From positions 1 to 29,724 of the IMG/VR virus record IMGVR_UViG_3300017960_000047: a stretch of DNA of 29,724 nucleotides. One strand, 5' to 3'. This DNA is from a virus. A model generated the notes under the pieces. The model searched no databases, was not told the DNA's origin, and saw only the letters and a list, made by a program, of their open reading frames with translations. This document shows, piece by piece, positions 14,541 to 22,133 of the stretch. Made by a program: the position numbers and the translations under genes. Every line of letters starts with the position of its first letter. The stretch's first letter is position 1.

Positions 14541-14960
14541 ATGGCTCAACTGTCCGACACCGCCGTTGTGGACGCGAACGAGGTCAAGGAGATCCTAGAG
14601 ACAGACTTGACGACCGACCAGCTGAACGCGTTTATCAACATGGCAGTAGCCTTGCTGGCACCCGTCAAGGCCGCGATCGCCGCCCGCGCCGGCGCTGCCG
14701 GCTACAAGCAGATCGAGCTGCTGGTCGCCGCCCACCTCTCCACGATGCGCGAGCGCACCGTCAAGAGCAAGTCGGTCGGCGGGCAGTTCAGCGTCACCTT
14801 CATGGGCAAGGACGGCTTGGGACTCAACTCGTCCTTGTACGGCCAGCAAGCCCTAGTTCTCGACGGATCGGGCTCTCTCGCCAGCTTGGGGAAGAGGCGC
14901 GTCAAGTTCCACGTCACGACCTACGAGGACGTCAAGACGCTCAACGTCGACGATGACTGA
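14541..14960 (+). CDS. Head-tail connector (adaptor) protein
   Basis: A 139-residue, largely helical protein beginning directly after the stop of the previous gene. The pattern DANEVKEILETDLTTDQLNA, FINMAVALL, then YKQIELLVAAHLSTMRERTV and a beta hairpin (SVGGQFSVTFMGKDG) with SLYGQQALVLDGSG matches gp6/gp15-type connectors, which bind under the portal ring and start the neck. The size is typical. Its stop overlaps the next start (TGATG), so coupling with the stopper is expected. Confidence 0.82.
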   Translation: MAQLSDTAVVDANEVKEILETDLTTDQLNAFINMAVALLAPVKAAIAARAGAAGYKQIELLVAAHLSTMRERTVKSKSVGGQFSVTFMGKDGLGLNSSLYGQQALVLDGSGSLASLGKRRVKFHVTTYEDVKTLNVDDD

Positions 14961-15334
14961 TGACCGACAATGCGTTCACGCGCGAGCTGGTGCATTCGTG
15001 CACTGTCGTGCGGCCCGACACGACGCCGAGCGCGACTGGTGACGTAACGCCAGATTGCGCCGGTGGGTCTGCCGTCGGGACGTACGATTGTCTCTACCTG
15101 GAGCAACGTACCACGCGGGCGACCCATTCGCAAGGGTTCGTGTTCGCCGACGAGCGCAAGCTGCTCTTCGAGCCGGCTACGCCGATCCAGGCCGGTGACT
15201 GTGTCACGAGCGTCACGCTCAAGGCCGACGGGTCAAGCGTGACGGTTGAGACGCTTACCGTCGAAACGATCACGAAGCACCGGGATCACAAAGCGGATCA
15301 TCACATCGTCGCGGTGGTCGATCGGGTGGGTTGA
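14960..15334 (+). CDS. Head closure (stopper) protein
   Basis: A 124-residue beta-rich protein with FTRELVHSCTVVRPD at the start, DCLYLEQRTTRATHSQGFVF, DERKLLFEPATPIQAGDCV and TVETLTVETITKHRDHKADH then HIVAVVDRV. This is the pattern of the small SPP1 gp16/HK97 head-closure family, a beta barrel that plugs the connector and receives the tail. Both ends overlap neighbours by one base (TGATG), as in many phage neck operons. The assignment combines the beta-barrel pattern with strict synteny. Confidence 0.8.
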   Translation: MTDNAFTRELVHSCTVVRPDTTPSATGDVTPDCAGGSAVGTYDCLYLEQRTTRATHSQGFVFADERKLLFEPATPIQAGDCVTSVTLKADGSSVTVETLTVETITKHRDHKADHHIVAVVDRVG

Positions 15335-15810
15335 TGGCGCTACGCGAGAAGGTTCTTGGGCTGAAAGACCTGGAAAGGGACTTGGGCAAGGTCGCCGCTG
15401 TGGTCGTCAAGCCACAGGCCGGCATCGCGGACTCGCTCCAGGTCGGGGTGCAGATCGTCGTCGACGAGGCACGCCGGAACGTGTGGGAGCTGTTCGACAC
15501 GTCGGGCGACTTCCCGTCGCGCATCAAGGTGCGTCGGGTGAATCAGTACCGCGTCGACCTCGTCGTCGACGCCGTGTACGCCAAGGTTCACGAGTATGGG
15601 GGAACGTTCACGATCACGGCGCAACAACGGCGGTTCTTTTGGGCCAAATGGTACGAGACGAACGACGAGATGTGGAAGGCGTTGGCGTTGAGCACGCGTT
15701 ACACGATACCGCCGCGCCCTTACGTCCGTCCGGCCATCGACACGAAGCGTGAAGAAGCAATCGAAGTGGCAGCAGAAGATTTGGCAGACCGCATCGCTGC
15801 TGCCGTATGA
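15334..15810 (+). CDS. HK97 gp10-like tail completion/neck protein
   Basis: A 158-residue protein of the HK97 gp10 class: an N-terminal helix (LKDLERDLGKVAAVVVKPQA) with a DSLQVGVQIVVDEARRN helix, FDTSGDFPSRIKVR, VVDAVYAKVHEYGGTF, and the characteristic end IPPRPYVRPAIDTKREEAIE followed by a C-terminal helix. PPRPYvRPA is the family signature. It joins the head stopper to the tail terminator. The ATG overlaps the previous stop; a TTG at 15331 is in frame but unnecessary. Confidence 0.88.
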   Translation: MALREKVLGLKDLERDLGKVAAVVVKPQAGIADSLQVGVQIVVDEARRNVWELFDTSGDFPSRIKVRRVNQYRVDLVVDAVYAKVHEYGGTFTITAQQRRFFWAKWYETNDEMWKALALSTRYTIPPRPYVRPAIDTKREEAIEVAAEDLADRIAAAV

Positions 15811-15825
15811 TAAAGGAGTATCGAC

Positions 15826-16776
15826 ATGACTATGTCACGTCAAGAACTGAAGAACGCCAAGGGCGAGTGGGATCCTTGGGATTTTATGGATGAGTTGATC
15901 GACTCGTTCGGCATCGGCGTGTTGTCAGTGTTGGGCGACTTGTACTACGTCGATCCATCCAGCGGTAGCGACGGCAACGACGGTAAAAGCCCGTCGAATG
16001 CTTATGCCACGATGCAAACAGCAATCGACGCTTGCACCACCGACAACGGCGACGTCATCGTACGCATGCCGGGTGGCGAGACGGTGTCCAGTGCTATCAC
16101 GTTCGACAAAAGCGGTATCACCGTGATCCGTGGATGTTTCGGCGGGGATCCGCACGAGGTGGGAGAGAAGTTCTCTACCTATCAGGCAGCAAGTTATACG
16201 ACCGGGCCGCCTGCCATCATCACCGCCCCGTGCTCTATCATCGGCCTCGAATTCGTAACGCGGCGCACGGCTGCACACGTCTACCCTGACGATACGTGCG
16301 CGCAATCGAGCGCAGCGTTGGCAGTTTGCGGACATGGCGGCTCGTTCAACGGCGGATTTGGACTCATCAAAAACTGTCGTTTCACCGACTGGTGGGGAAA
16401 CCCTTATGGGATCGAGTTCGCCGCAGGCGCGTACTGGAAGGTCGAAGGCTGCACGTTTGAGAGCCTCGACGCGGGCATCTTGTTTCGTGCCACGACGACG
16501 CACAATCCAGACAAGTTCCGCATTTGGCGCAATCGTTTCGTCGGTTGCACGGACGGCATCCAAGTGCTGAACGGTTTGGGCTCACCGCACGACCTGGACA
16601 TCTACGACAACGTGTTTATCGACACGCCGACCGGGATCGACACGAGCGGAGGCCAGGGCGATGGGTTCGTCCGCGGCAACTGGTTCGAGGTCGCGAACAC
16701 GTCAGCATACGATGATACGGTCGCTAACCTCCAGGCGCAGAGTTGGAACTTCGCCGGCAACCACTACACGGAGTGA
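15826..16776 (+). CDS. Right-handed beta-helix tail spike-like protein
   Basis: A 316-residue protein. After a short acidic N-terminus (WDPWDFMDELIDSFG), a beta-helix cap begins at YYVDPSSGSDGNDGKSPSNA and leads into coils with Ile/Gly ladders and the usual N-rich turns (GLIKNCRFTDWW, WKVEGCTFESLDAGILF, FRIWRNRFVGC, LDIYDNVFIDTPTGI, FVRGNWFEV). This is the pectate-lyase-like parallel beta-helix of spikes and capsule depolymerases. It probably binds or cuts a surface polysaccharide; catalytic residues cannot be assigned by eye. AAAGGAG precedes the ATG. Its place between neck and tail-terminator genes is unusual for a spike. Confidence 0.8.
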   Translation: MTMSRQELKNAKGEWDPWDFMDELIDSFGIGVLSVLGDLYYVDPSSGSDGNDGKSPSNAYATMQTAIDACTTDNGDVIVRMPGGETVSSAITFDKSGITVIRGCFGGDPHEVGEKFSTYQAASYTTGPPAIITAPCSIIGLEFVTRRTAAHVYPDDTCAQSSAALAVCGHGGSFNGGFGLIKNCRFTDWWGNPYGIEFAAGAYWKVEGCTFESLDAGILFRATTTHNPDKFRIWRNRFVGCTDGIQVLNGLGSPHDLDIYDNVFIDTPTGIDTSGGQGDGFVRGNWFEVANTSAYDDTVANLQAQSWNFAGNHYTE

Positions 16777-16780
16777 TCTG

Positions 16781-17140
16781 ATGGCGTGGGGAAAGGTCAA
16801 TCCCGGCGACCCGCAGGTCACGCTTGATCCTGACAACGACGAGATGCGATGGAACGATGCCGCGCAAGCTGCCCTTGGAAATCCACAGGTGGTCAGCTTG
16901 CATTACGATGGACAAGCCAATCGCGGCGGGATCATGTGCGTTGATGCACAATGTCGGCGCACGAATGGAGCGGCTGACGTATTCTTCGTCACGCACGCTT
17001 CTGGCGAACATGCCATCGGAGCGGCGGGGAAGCTCGCGGTTATCGGCGTCGAGGAACTGACGACGCTCGACCTGAACGAGCCGGAGGGCGGCGGCGAGGA
17101 TCCGCAAGACATGGCTATCTGGTGGTTCGACCTATCATGA
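16781..17140 (+). CDS. Hypothetical companion of the beta-helix spike
   Basis: A 119-residue beta-prone protein starting MAWGKVNPGDPQVTLDPDND, with QVVSLHYDGQANRGGIMCVD, DVFFVTHASGEHAIG, KLAVIGVEELTTLDL and IWWFDLS at the end. The family is not recognised. A GGAG site lies about seven bases before the ATG at 16781; the longer frame from 16661 lies in the spike gene. Four bases separate it from the spike stop, so it may cap or chaperone the spike, but that is inferred only from proximity. Confidence 0.65.
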   Translation: MAWGKVNPGDPQVTLDPDNDEMRWNDAAQAALGNPQVVSLHYDGQANRGGIMCVDAQCRRTNGAADVFFVTHASGEHAIGAAGKLAVIGVEELTTLDLNEPEGGGEDPQDMAIWWFDLS

Positions 17141-17141
17141 C

Positions 17142-17543
17142 ATGACTGACACGCTGGGAAAGATCGTTTACGATCGAGTGACCGGGCACGCAGGGACTGC
17201 CGCGCTGATCGGGACGCGCTGCACGCGCAGCCAGCTCCCGCAGGTGACTGCGTGCCCTTGCGTGGTCTATCACGCGCCCGTATCTGCGTCCGACGAGATA
17301 TACCGTGATCACGATGGCGCTACGCGCGTTGTCGACCGTGTTCAGCTCGACTGTTGGGGCAAGGATGGGGACGAGGCCGAATCGGTCGCCACGCAGATCG
17401 TCGCGGCGTTCAACGGATGGACAGGACACGTCGACGTGGGGTACAGCCTGTTCGTCAACCGGGTTGAGTTCGGGTTCGATCCCGCCGTGCGTGCGTTTCG
17501 TCACGTTGTCGATGTGCTGATCGACCACAAGCGCGCCGCATGA
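17142..17543 (+). CDS. Tail terminator (DUF3168-like)
   Basis: A 133-residue protein with the DUF3168-type pattern: an N-terminal helix (GKIVYDRVTGHAGTAALIG), LPQVTACPCVVYHAPVSASD, RVQLDCWGKDGDEAESVATQ, VAAFNGW and a final FRHVVDVLIDHKR strand. These proteins cap the tail tube and join it to the neck. It follows the previous stop by one base. After it the expected next gene is the tail tube, which instead lies 3.3 kb downstream, beyond the inserted glycan cassette. Confidence 0.82.
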   Translation: MTDTLGKIVYDRVTGHAGTAALIGTRCTRSQLPQVTACPCVVYHAPVSASDEIYRDHDGATRVVDRVQLDCWGKDGDEAESVATQIVAAFNGWTGHVDVGYSLFVNRVEFGFDPAVRAFRHVVDVLIDHKRAA

Positions 17544-17565
17544 AGGCGCCGGAGGGCAGTGATAC

Positions 17566-18723
17566 GTGAAGATCGTTACCTGGACGGATGCGCCTTGGGC
17601 GCACACGGGATACGGCATACAGAACCTTATCAACCTAAGGATCCTGCAAGAGCTGGGGCACGAGGTCGTCGTCGCGTCGACGTTCGGCCTTCACGGCGCT
17701 GCCTTGACCTGGGGAGACACCACGATCTACCCGGTGTGCCGCAACGATCTCGGAGAGGACGTCTTGCCTACCTACCTGAGCCGCGAACAGGCCGACGTCG
17801 TGTTGAGCCTGCTCGACGTTTGGGGAGCGTCCCCCAAGGTGCGCCGCACGATGCCGTGCGCCTGGGCCGCCCAGATACCGGTAGACGGGACACCCGTCTC
17901 TGAGCGTATGCGCTACATCATCTCTTCGATCGACTACCCCGCGGCCATCTCTCGCTTCGGACAAGGAGAGCTGGAGAAGGTCGGCGTCGAGGCTGCCTAC
18001 GTGCCGCTCTCCATCGACACGGAGACCTTCACTCCAGGCAACAAGATGGAAGCGCGCACGCGCTTGGGCCTGCCCCAGGACCGCTTCATCGTCAGCGTCG
18101 TGGCGACCAACAAGGGCTATCCGTCGCGCAAGAGCTGGCCGGAGCTACTGCGCGGGTTCGCGCGCTTCCTCGTGGACTGCCCTGCCGCCATGATCTACCT
18201 GCATACGACGATGACGCCGTACGGGTCGAAGGGCGTGGGCTTCTACTTCGAGCCGTTCGTTCGGCAGCTCGGCTTATCGCCATCGTCCTACACCTTTCCG
18301 GACGAGAAGGAGCTGGCGATCGGGCTCTCTCAAGAGACGATGCGAGACGTGTACGTCGCGTCCGACGTTCTGTTGAGCCCGAGCATGGGAGAAGGCTTCG
18401 GTTTGCCGATCGTCGAGGCGCAAGCGTGCGGCTGCCCGGTCATCACGCAGAACTGCACAGCGATGGCCGAGCTGACCGTCAACGGTCTGGCGATCGAGCC
18501 GTTGCAGCCGTTTTGGGTGCCGCCGCTGACCTACTACTGGTACCTGGCGAGCGAGCAGCGCATCGCCCGCGCCTTGCATCAGGTTCATGATCGAACCGCC
18601 TACGAGGTGGAAACACATGCGTGGGCCGGAATCAACTTCGTGCGCGACGAGTTCTCGATACCCGTCGTGAGAGACCTCTACTGGCGCCCTTGGCTGCGAG
18701 AGATGGAGGCGACGCTATGGTAA
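17566..18723 (+). CDS. GT4-family (GT-B fold) glycosyltransferase
   Basis: A 385-residue retaining-type glycosyltransferase. The N-terminal Rossmann domain starts MKIVTWTDAPWAHTGYGIQN, with the Gly-rich acceptor-side loop typical of GT4. The donor-binding domain shows VSVVATNKGYPSRKSWPELL, then VYVASDVLLSPSMGEGFGLP with the E-x7-E pair Glu276/Glu284 and AQACGCPVITQN, which contact the nucleotide sugar. The start is a GTG at 17566 with GGAGGG upstream. It is the first of four glycan-modifying genes inserted between the tail terminator and the tail tube. Its substrate is unknown; a virion protein or an existing glycan is likely. Confidence 0.88.
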   Translation: MKIVTWTDAPWAHTGYGIQNLINLRILQELGHEVVVASTFGLHGAALTWGDTTIYPVCRNDLGEDVLPTYLSREQADVVLSLLDVWGASPKVRRTMPCAWAAQIPVDGTPVSERMRYIISSIDYPAAISRFGQGELEKVGVEAAYVPLSIDTETFTPGNKMEARTRLGLPQDRFIVSVVATNKGYPSRKSWPELLRGFARFLVDCPAAMIYLHTTMTPYGSKGVGFYFEPFVRQLGLSPSSYTFPDEKELAIGLSQETMRDVYVASDVLLSPSMGEGFGLPIVEAQACGCPVITQNCTAMAELTVNGLAIEPLQPFWVPPLTYYWYLASEQRIARALHQVHDRTAYEVETHAWAGINFVRDEFSIPVVRDLYWRPWLREMEATLW

Positions 18724-19511
18724 GCATCGGCTGGCTCCAGGACCGGGAGAGCATCATCGGGGGGTCAGAGCTGTCGTGCTCTCGCTTGATCGAGACTGCA
18801 CCGGCAGACATCGAGGTCGTCCGTTGCCCGCCCAACAAGAGGCCGCCGCGAAACGTTGCCGCGTTCGTCGTGCAGAACTGCACCACGTACACGCAGCGTT
18901 GGATCGAAGAGCTGGCTGTGCATCCTGTCATCAAGCAGGTGCGCGATCCGTGGTACGCAGGTGACGCGGTGCTGCGCCGGTGGATCCTCGATCACGCCGT
19001 GCTGGTCACTTTCTCGAGCACCGTGCATCTGGCGACGTTCGGTTACAACGTCAACGCGCCGCACAAGATCATGCCGCCGCCGCTCGACCTGACGCCGTTC
19101 AGGGAAGCTGCACTGCCCCGAGCCGAGCGGAGCGGTAACATCTTCGTCGGGCGACTCGACCCTTACAAGGGAGTGCCTGCCCTGATCGACCATGCGCTCT
19201 CAGAGCACCTTGAGCTGGACTGTTATGGAGACCCGTACATGAGCTTCGGAAAGCTGCCGTTGAACATCAAGCTCCACGGCCAGGCGCCTTACGAGCTGAT
19301 GCCGCAGATCATGGGCAAGGCCGACACGCTCTACTTTTGGCCTGAATGGCCGGAGGCGTTTGGAAGGGTCGTCGCTGAGGCGTGGGCTGCCGGGTGCTTC
19401 CTTGAGGTTCGAGGGAAGGTCGGGGCGATGGAGTGGATCGGGCACAAGGAGGACGAGATCGAGCAAGGCTCCAGCATGTTCTGGAACGCCGTTCAGGAGG
19501 TGATAGCATGA
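18717..19511 (+). CDS. Second GT4-type glycosyltransferase
   Basis: A 264-residue GT-B-like protein, smaller than usual GT4 enzymes. It starts MVSIGWLQDRESIIGGSELS (a short acceptor domain), passes through PPPLDLTPF, and its donor domain has NIFVGRLDPYKGVPALIDHA and WPEWPEAFGRVVAEAWAAGC with Glu213-x7-Glu221. ATG 18717 has GGAGG upstream and overlaps the stop of the first glycosyltransferase; the longer frame from 18621 lies within that gene. The reduced N-terminal domain may mean a different acceptor or dependence on the partner enzyme. Confidence 0.85.
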   Translation: MVSIGWLQDRESIIGGSELSCSRLIETAPADIEVVRCPPNKRPPRNVAAFVVQNCTTYTQRWIEELAVHPVIKQVRDPWYAGDAVLRRWILDHAVLVTFSSTVHLATFGYNVNAPHKIMPPPLDLTPFREAALPRAERSGNIFVGRLDPYKGVPALIDHALSEHLELDCYGDPYMSFGKLPLNIKLHGQAPYELMPQIMGKADTLYFWPEWPEAFGRVVAEAWAAGCFLEVRGKVGAMEWIGHKEDEIEQGSSMFWNAVQEVIA

Positions 19512-20218
19512 GTCGAGTGGTCTACGTTTTGTCTCTGCCGCGCAGCGGATCATCGTGCATCGCCGGCGCGCTGCATCGCGTGGGCGTCAACATGGGTGAG
19601 GGGAACTTCCAGCCGACGGACGCGCGGAATCCACGGGGGTACTACGAGGACGTGCGTTGGAAGCAGGTCATGCAGACCCTCAGCGGCACGCGTTACGCCA
19701 TGCATCTGCCGACGGGGCTGTCTGCTTGGAACGAGTACGCCATCAACGACTTCGCCAAGCGATGCGCGAAGCACAACCCGCTATGGGGGATGAAGTGCCC
19801 GCGCCTCGCCTTCACGCTCCAGGTCATCCAACCGATCGTGAGCGAGTACGTCGCGGAGAGCCGCGTCGTCCACGTCACGCGTGACCTGGGCGAGAGCGTC
19901 ATGTCGTTGGTCGAGCACTCACTCACGGCTTACGGAGGACGATGGAAGCTGACGCAGCTGGCGGCAGAGGAGAAGCTGCGCTTGTGGCAAGAGCAGCTCG
20001 ACGCCAGGCTGGAAGCGTTCGACGGGCAGGTGTTCGAGGTGGACTACCAGGAAGTGCTGGAAGATCCGCGACTCATCGTAGAGGAGCTGCGCGACTTCTG
20101 CTTCGCTGGCCTGAGCGTCGCCTCGCCTCCGATCGACCGCGCGCTGGAATGGGTCGCGCCGGAGCTGAAGCATCACGGCCAGGATGAGCCGGAGGGAGCC
20201 CCGGAGGATGCAGACTGA
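19508..20218 (+). CDS. PAPS-dependent sulfotransferase
   Basis: A 236-residue protein of the sulfotransferase fold. The 5'-phosphosulfate loop is VLSLPRSGSSCIAG (LPRSGSS at residues 10-16), and the 3'-phosphate site is VTRDLGESVMSLVEHS (Arg125, Ser130/Ser133), with WGMKCPRL between. These bind the donor PAPS, from which sulfate is moved to a sugar or tyrosine hydroxyl. The C-terminus has FEVDYQEVLEDPRLIVEELR, as in family members. The ATG overlaps the previous stop (ATGA), with AGGAGGTG upstream. Between glycosyltransferase genes, a sugar acceptor is most likely. A sulfotransferase in a phage tail operon is very unusual. Confidence 0.88.
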   Translation: MSRVVYVLSLPRSGSSCIAGALHRVGVNMGEGNFQPTDARNPRGYYEDVRWKQVMQTLSGTRYAMHLPTGLSAWNEYAINDFAKRCAKHNPLWGMKCPRLAFTLQVIQPIVSEYVAESRVVHVTRDLGESVMSLVEHSLTAYGGRWKLTQLAAEEKLRLWQEQLDARLEAFDGQVFEVDYQEVLEDPRLIVEELRDFCFAGLSVASPPIDRALEWVAPELKHHGQDEPEGAPEDAD

Positions 20219-20828
20219 AGCTGCCATCGTCGTGCCGACGCTTCGGGACAACCTGAAGCTGGGCGCTCGGCTCGATCACGCCGTGAGCATCGCGGGCGTG
20301 GACTGCTTGCCCGTCGTCGTGGAGGATCGTTCACGGGAAGGATACACGAGGACGGTCAATCGCGGGATTCGTCTGGCGCTCAAGAAGATACCGAACTACG
20401 CGCACATCTTGGTCATGGTCGATGACTGCGTGCCGGTGACGAATAATTGGCTCGTCGTGCTCATCGACGAGATGGAAAGCCGCGCCAGCGCTACCGCCCT
20501 CTTCTCTGGGCCATCGGGAACGTGCCGGACGCACCCGCAAAATACCGGGACCGTCGGGGATCATCGGCAGCCCAAGTTCGTCGACCATCTGGCCGGCTTC
20601 TGCTGGCTCATCAACAGGCGTGTGATCGACGAGCTTGGATTGCTCGACGAGCAATTCGAGCACTACGCGTCGGACGTTGACTATCAGTGGCGTGCTCATC
20701 ACGCCTTGGGCGCGCGGTCGCTTTGGGTTCCGCGCGTTTACGTGGAGCACAAGCTCCATGAACCGATCAGTGGGCGGTGGATGAAAGACCACCACGCACT
20801 GTCTAACATCTGGGAGGAAAAACGATGA
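20208..20828 (+). CDS. GT-A fold (GT2-like) glycosyltransferase
   Basis: A 206-residue protein with the N-terminal nucleotide-sugar domain EAAIVVPTLRDNLKLGARLD and a metal-binding DXD-like site at VMVDDCVP (Asp72-Asp73). The acceptor-side part is HLAGFCWLINRRVIDELGLL, then DEQFEHYASDVDYQWRAHHA and YVEHKLHEPISG, typical of GT2 enzymes that use a catalytic Asp and a late His. ATG 20208 overlaps the sulfotransferase end; the frame also opens at 20184. Its last bases overlap the tail tube start (ATGA), so cassette and tube are translated together. It probably adds one sugar to a glycan made with its neighbours. Confidence 0.85.
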   Translation: MQTEAAIVVPTLRDNLKLGARLDHAVSIAGVDCLPVVVEDRSREGYTRTVNRGIRLALKKIPNYAHILVMVDDCVPVTNNWLVVLIDEMESRASATALFSGPSGTCRTHPQNTGTVGDHRQPKFVDHLAGFCWLINRRVIDELGLLDEQFEHYASDVDYQWRAHHALGARSLWVPRVYVEHKLHEPISGRWMKDHHALSNIWEEKR

Positions 20829-21274
20829 CGAGACATCCATCACACGGGTTGAACTTGTACGCCGATTGGAATGGAGGCACGAGCTACGGCCAGATCGGAC
20901 AGATCAAGGACTGGACCGGCCCGGGGCTGAGCCGCGACTCGAACGACGTGTCGGATCACGACATCGCGGACTTCATGCGGGTCTTCGTCGCCGGACTGAC
21001 CGACCCTGGAGAGTGCAGCTTCGACGTCAACCTCGACCCGCATGACTCCGAGCACCTTGGAACAGGGGGTACGGGGATGTTCGGCTCGATGCAGGCGGAT
21101 CCGAGCGTGCTGAACGCCTTCAAGGTCGAGCTGCCCGGCATCGTGGGCGGCACCTTGACGATGACGTTCGACGGCTTCGTGAACGCGTGGGAGCCGTCCG
21201 CGCCTGTCGGGGGTTCGCTCAGCGGCTCCGTAGGCATCAAGGTCTCCGGCGCCCCAAGCATGGCCGTGACCTGA
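20825..21274 (+). CDS. Major tail tube protein
   Basis: A 149-residue tube subunit. After LNLYADWNGGTSYGQIGQIK come PGLSRDSNDVSDHDIADFMR and FVAGLTDPGECSFDVNLDPH, then LNAFKVELPGIVGGTLTMTF and FVNAWEPSAP, the pattern of lambda gpV/TP901-1-type tail tubes that polymerise around the tape measure. The length is at the short end of the family, without an extra C-terminal Ig domain. GGGAGG precedes the ATG, which overlaps the stop of the GT-A gene. The tube and fibre surfaces are candidate acceptors for the glycan cassette upstream. Confidence 0.87.
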   Translation: MTRHPSHGLNLYADWNGGTSYGQIGQIKDWTGPGLSRDSNDVSDHDIADFMRVFVAGLTDPGECSFDVNLDPHDSEHLGTGGTGMFGSMQADPSVLNAFKVELPGIVGGTLTMTFDGFVNAWEPSAPVGGSLSGSVGIKVSGAPSMAVT

Positions 21275-21297
21275 CACGGTCGCAACAGGAGTGATAT

Positions 21298-21768
21298 ATG
21301 CCAGACTACACGATCGTATCGAAGCGTGCCGAGTTCCTGAACAACCTGGGCTTCGCTACCGACGTCGTGCCGGTTCCAGAGCTGGGCGAGAAGATGGCCG
21401 TGCGTGTTCGGGCCATGTCGGCGTACGAGGTTGAGGAGATCGGGCTCGGGTCGGTCGACAAGCAAGGCAACTTGAACGTCCAGCTCACCCGCTCGATGCG
21501 GGCCAAGATCGTCGCCTGGGCCGTCATTGACGAGAACGACGATTCTCTCTTCACCGATAAGGACGTCCGCGCCCTCAACAAGAAGAGCTATGCCGTCATC
21601 CTGCGCATCAGCACGCGGGTGATGGAGCTTTCGGGGATGGAGGACGAGGAGAAGCGCCTCATGATCGAGTGCCCAGAGTGCGGGTGCGAGCACGAGGTCG
21701 ACCTCGTCGCTCTCGGCGAACGCTACGATAATGAACAAGCTGCGACGGAGAAGAGCCCAAAAGACTGA
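21298..21768 (+). CDS. Tail assembly chaperone G
   Basis: A 156-residue acidic protein read to the normal stop. Its core is KMAVRVRAMSAYEVEEIGLG then NLNVQLTRSMRAKIVAWAVI, DDSLFTDKDVRALNKKSYAV and RISTRVMELSG, the pattern of gpG-like chaperones that hold the tape measure during tail assembly. A CPECGC half zinc-ribbon near residue 130 is an oddity. A GGAG site lies before ATG 21298. Near its 3' end the ribosome meets C_CCA_AAA, giving the longer G-T product described separately. It lies between tube and tape measure, as expected. Confidence 0.87.
   Translation: MPDYTIVSKRAEFLNNLGFATDVVPVPELGEKMAVRVRAMSAYEVEEIGLGSVDKQGNLNVQLTRSMRAKIVAWAVIDENDDSLFTDKDVRALNKKSYAVILRISTRVMELSGMEDEEKRLMIECPECGCEHEVDLVALGERYDNEQAATEKSPKD
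21756..21762 (+). other. -1 programmed frameshift slippery site (C_CCA_AAA)
   Basis: CCCAAAA lies in the correct phase of chaperone gene G: the CCA codon is 21757-21759 and AAA is 21760-21762, six bases before the TGA at 21766. Slipping back one base lets both tRNAs re-pair (CCC, AAA) and continues in the frame that encodes the T part. No stop occurs in the -1 frame from the site to 22131. Confidence 0.88.
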
Positions 21769-22133
21769 GCGAGATTCAGCTCTTCTCCCACAGGCTCGCC
21801 CTCGCGCTGGGCATCGAGAATCCAGCCGCCATGCTGCGGAGAATGCCCGTATCCGTGTTCATGGATTGGCTGGCCTTCGCTGCATCGCAACCGTTCGGAG
21901 ACGAGCGGGCCGACCTGCGTATGGGCATCTCTACCGCCGCGATCGTCAACAGCTGGCTAGACAGGAAGAAGCGACCGTACAAGCCGTCTGACTTCATGCC
22001 GTTCACCAAGAAACGCCCGCAGGTGGGGACCGTCGAAGAAACGGCCCGCCGGCTCATGGCGTTGAACGCCAGCTTGGGTGGTACGTTCGTCGACAAGCGA
22101 CCGCCTGAACGAAGGGGTAAGATCGTTGGCTAG
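21762..22133 (+). CDS. T part of the frameshifted tail assembly chaperone (G-T)
   Basis: After the slip this frame adds 123 residues to the first 155 of G, giving a 278-residue G-T protein. The extension opens RLSEIQLFSHRLALALGIEN, contains PVSVFMDWLAFAASQPFGDE and RADLRMGISTAAIVN, then YKPSDFMPF. The FMDWLAF...PFGDERADLR pattern is that of the T-region (DUF4035-like) of gpGT proteins. It has no good start codon or ribosome site of its own; ATG 21831 lacks one and would omit a conserved helix. G-T is needed in small amounts to recruit the tape measure and tail tube. Confidence 0.87.
   Translation, partial: RLSEIQLFSHRLALALGIENPAAMLRRMPVSVFMDWLAFAASQPFGDERADLRMGISTAAIVNSWLDRKKRPYKPSDFMPFTKKRPQVGTVEETARRLMALNASLGGTFVDKRPPERRGKIVG

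Noticed and set aside
21831-22133. T part as an independent gene from ATG 21831
   Set aside because: No ribosome site, and the conserved region begins upstream of that ATG in the same frame; frameshifting from G explains it.
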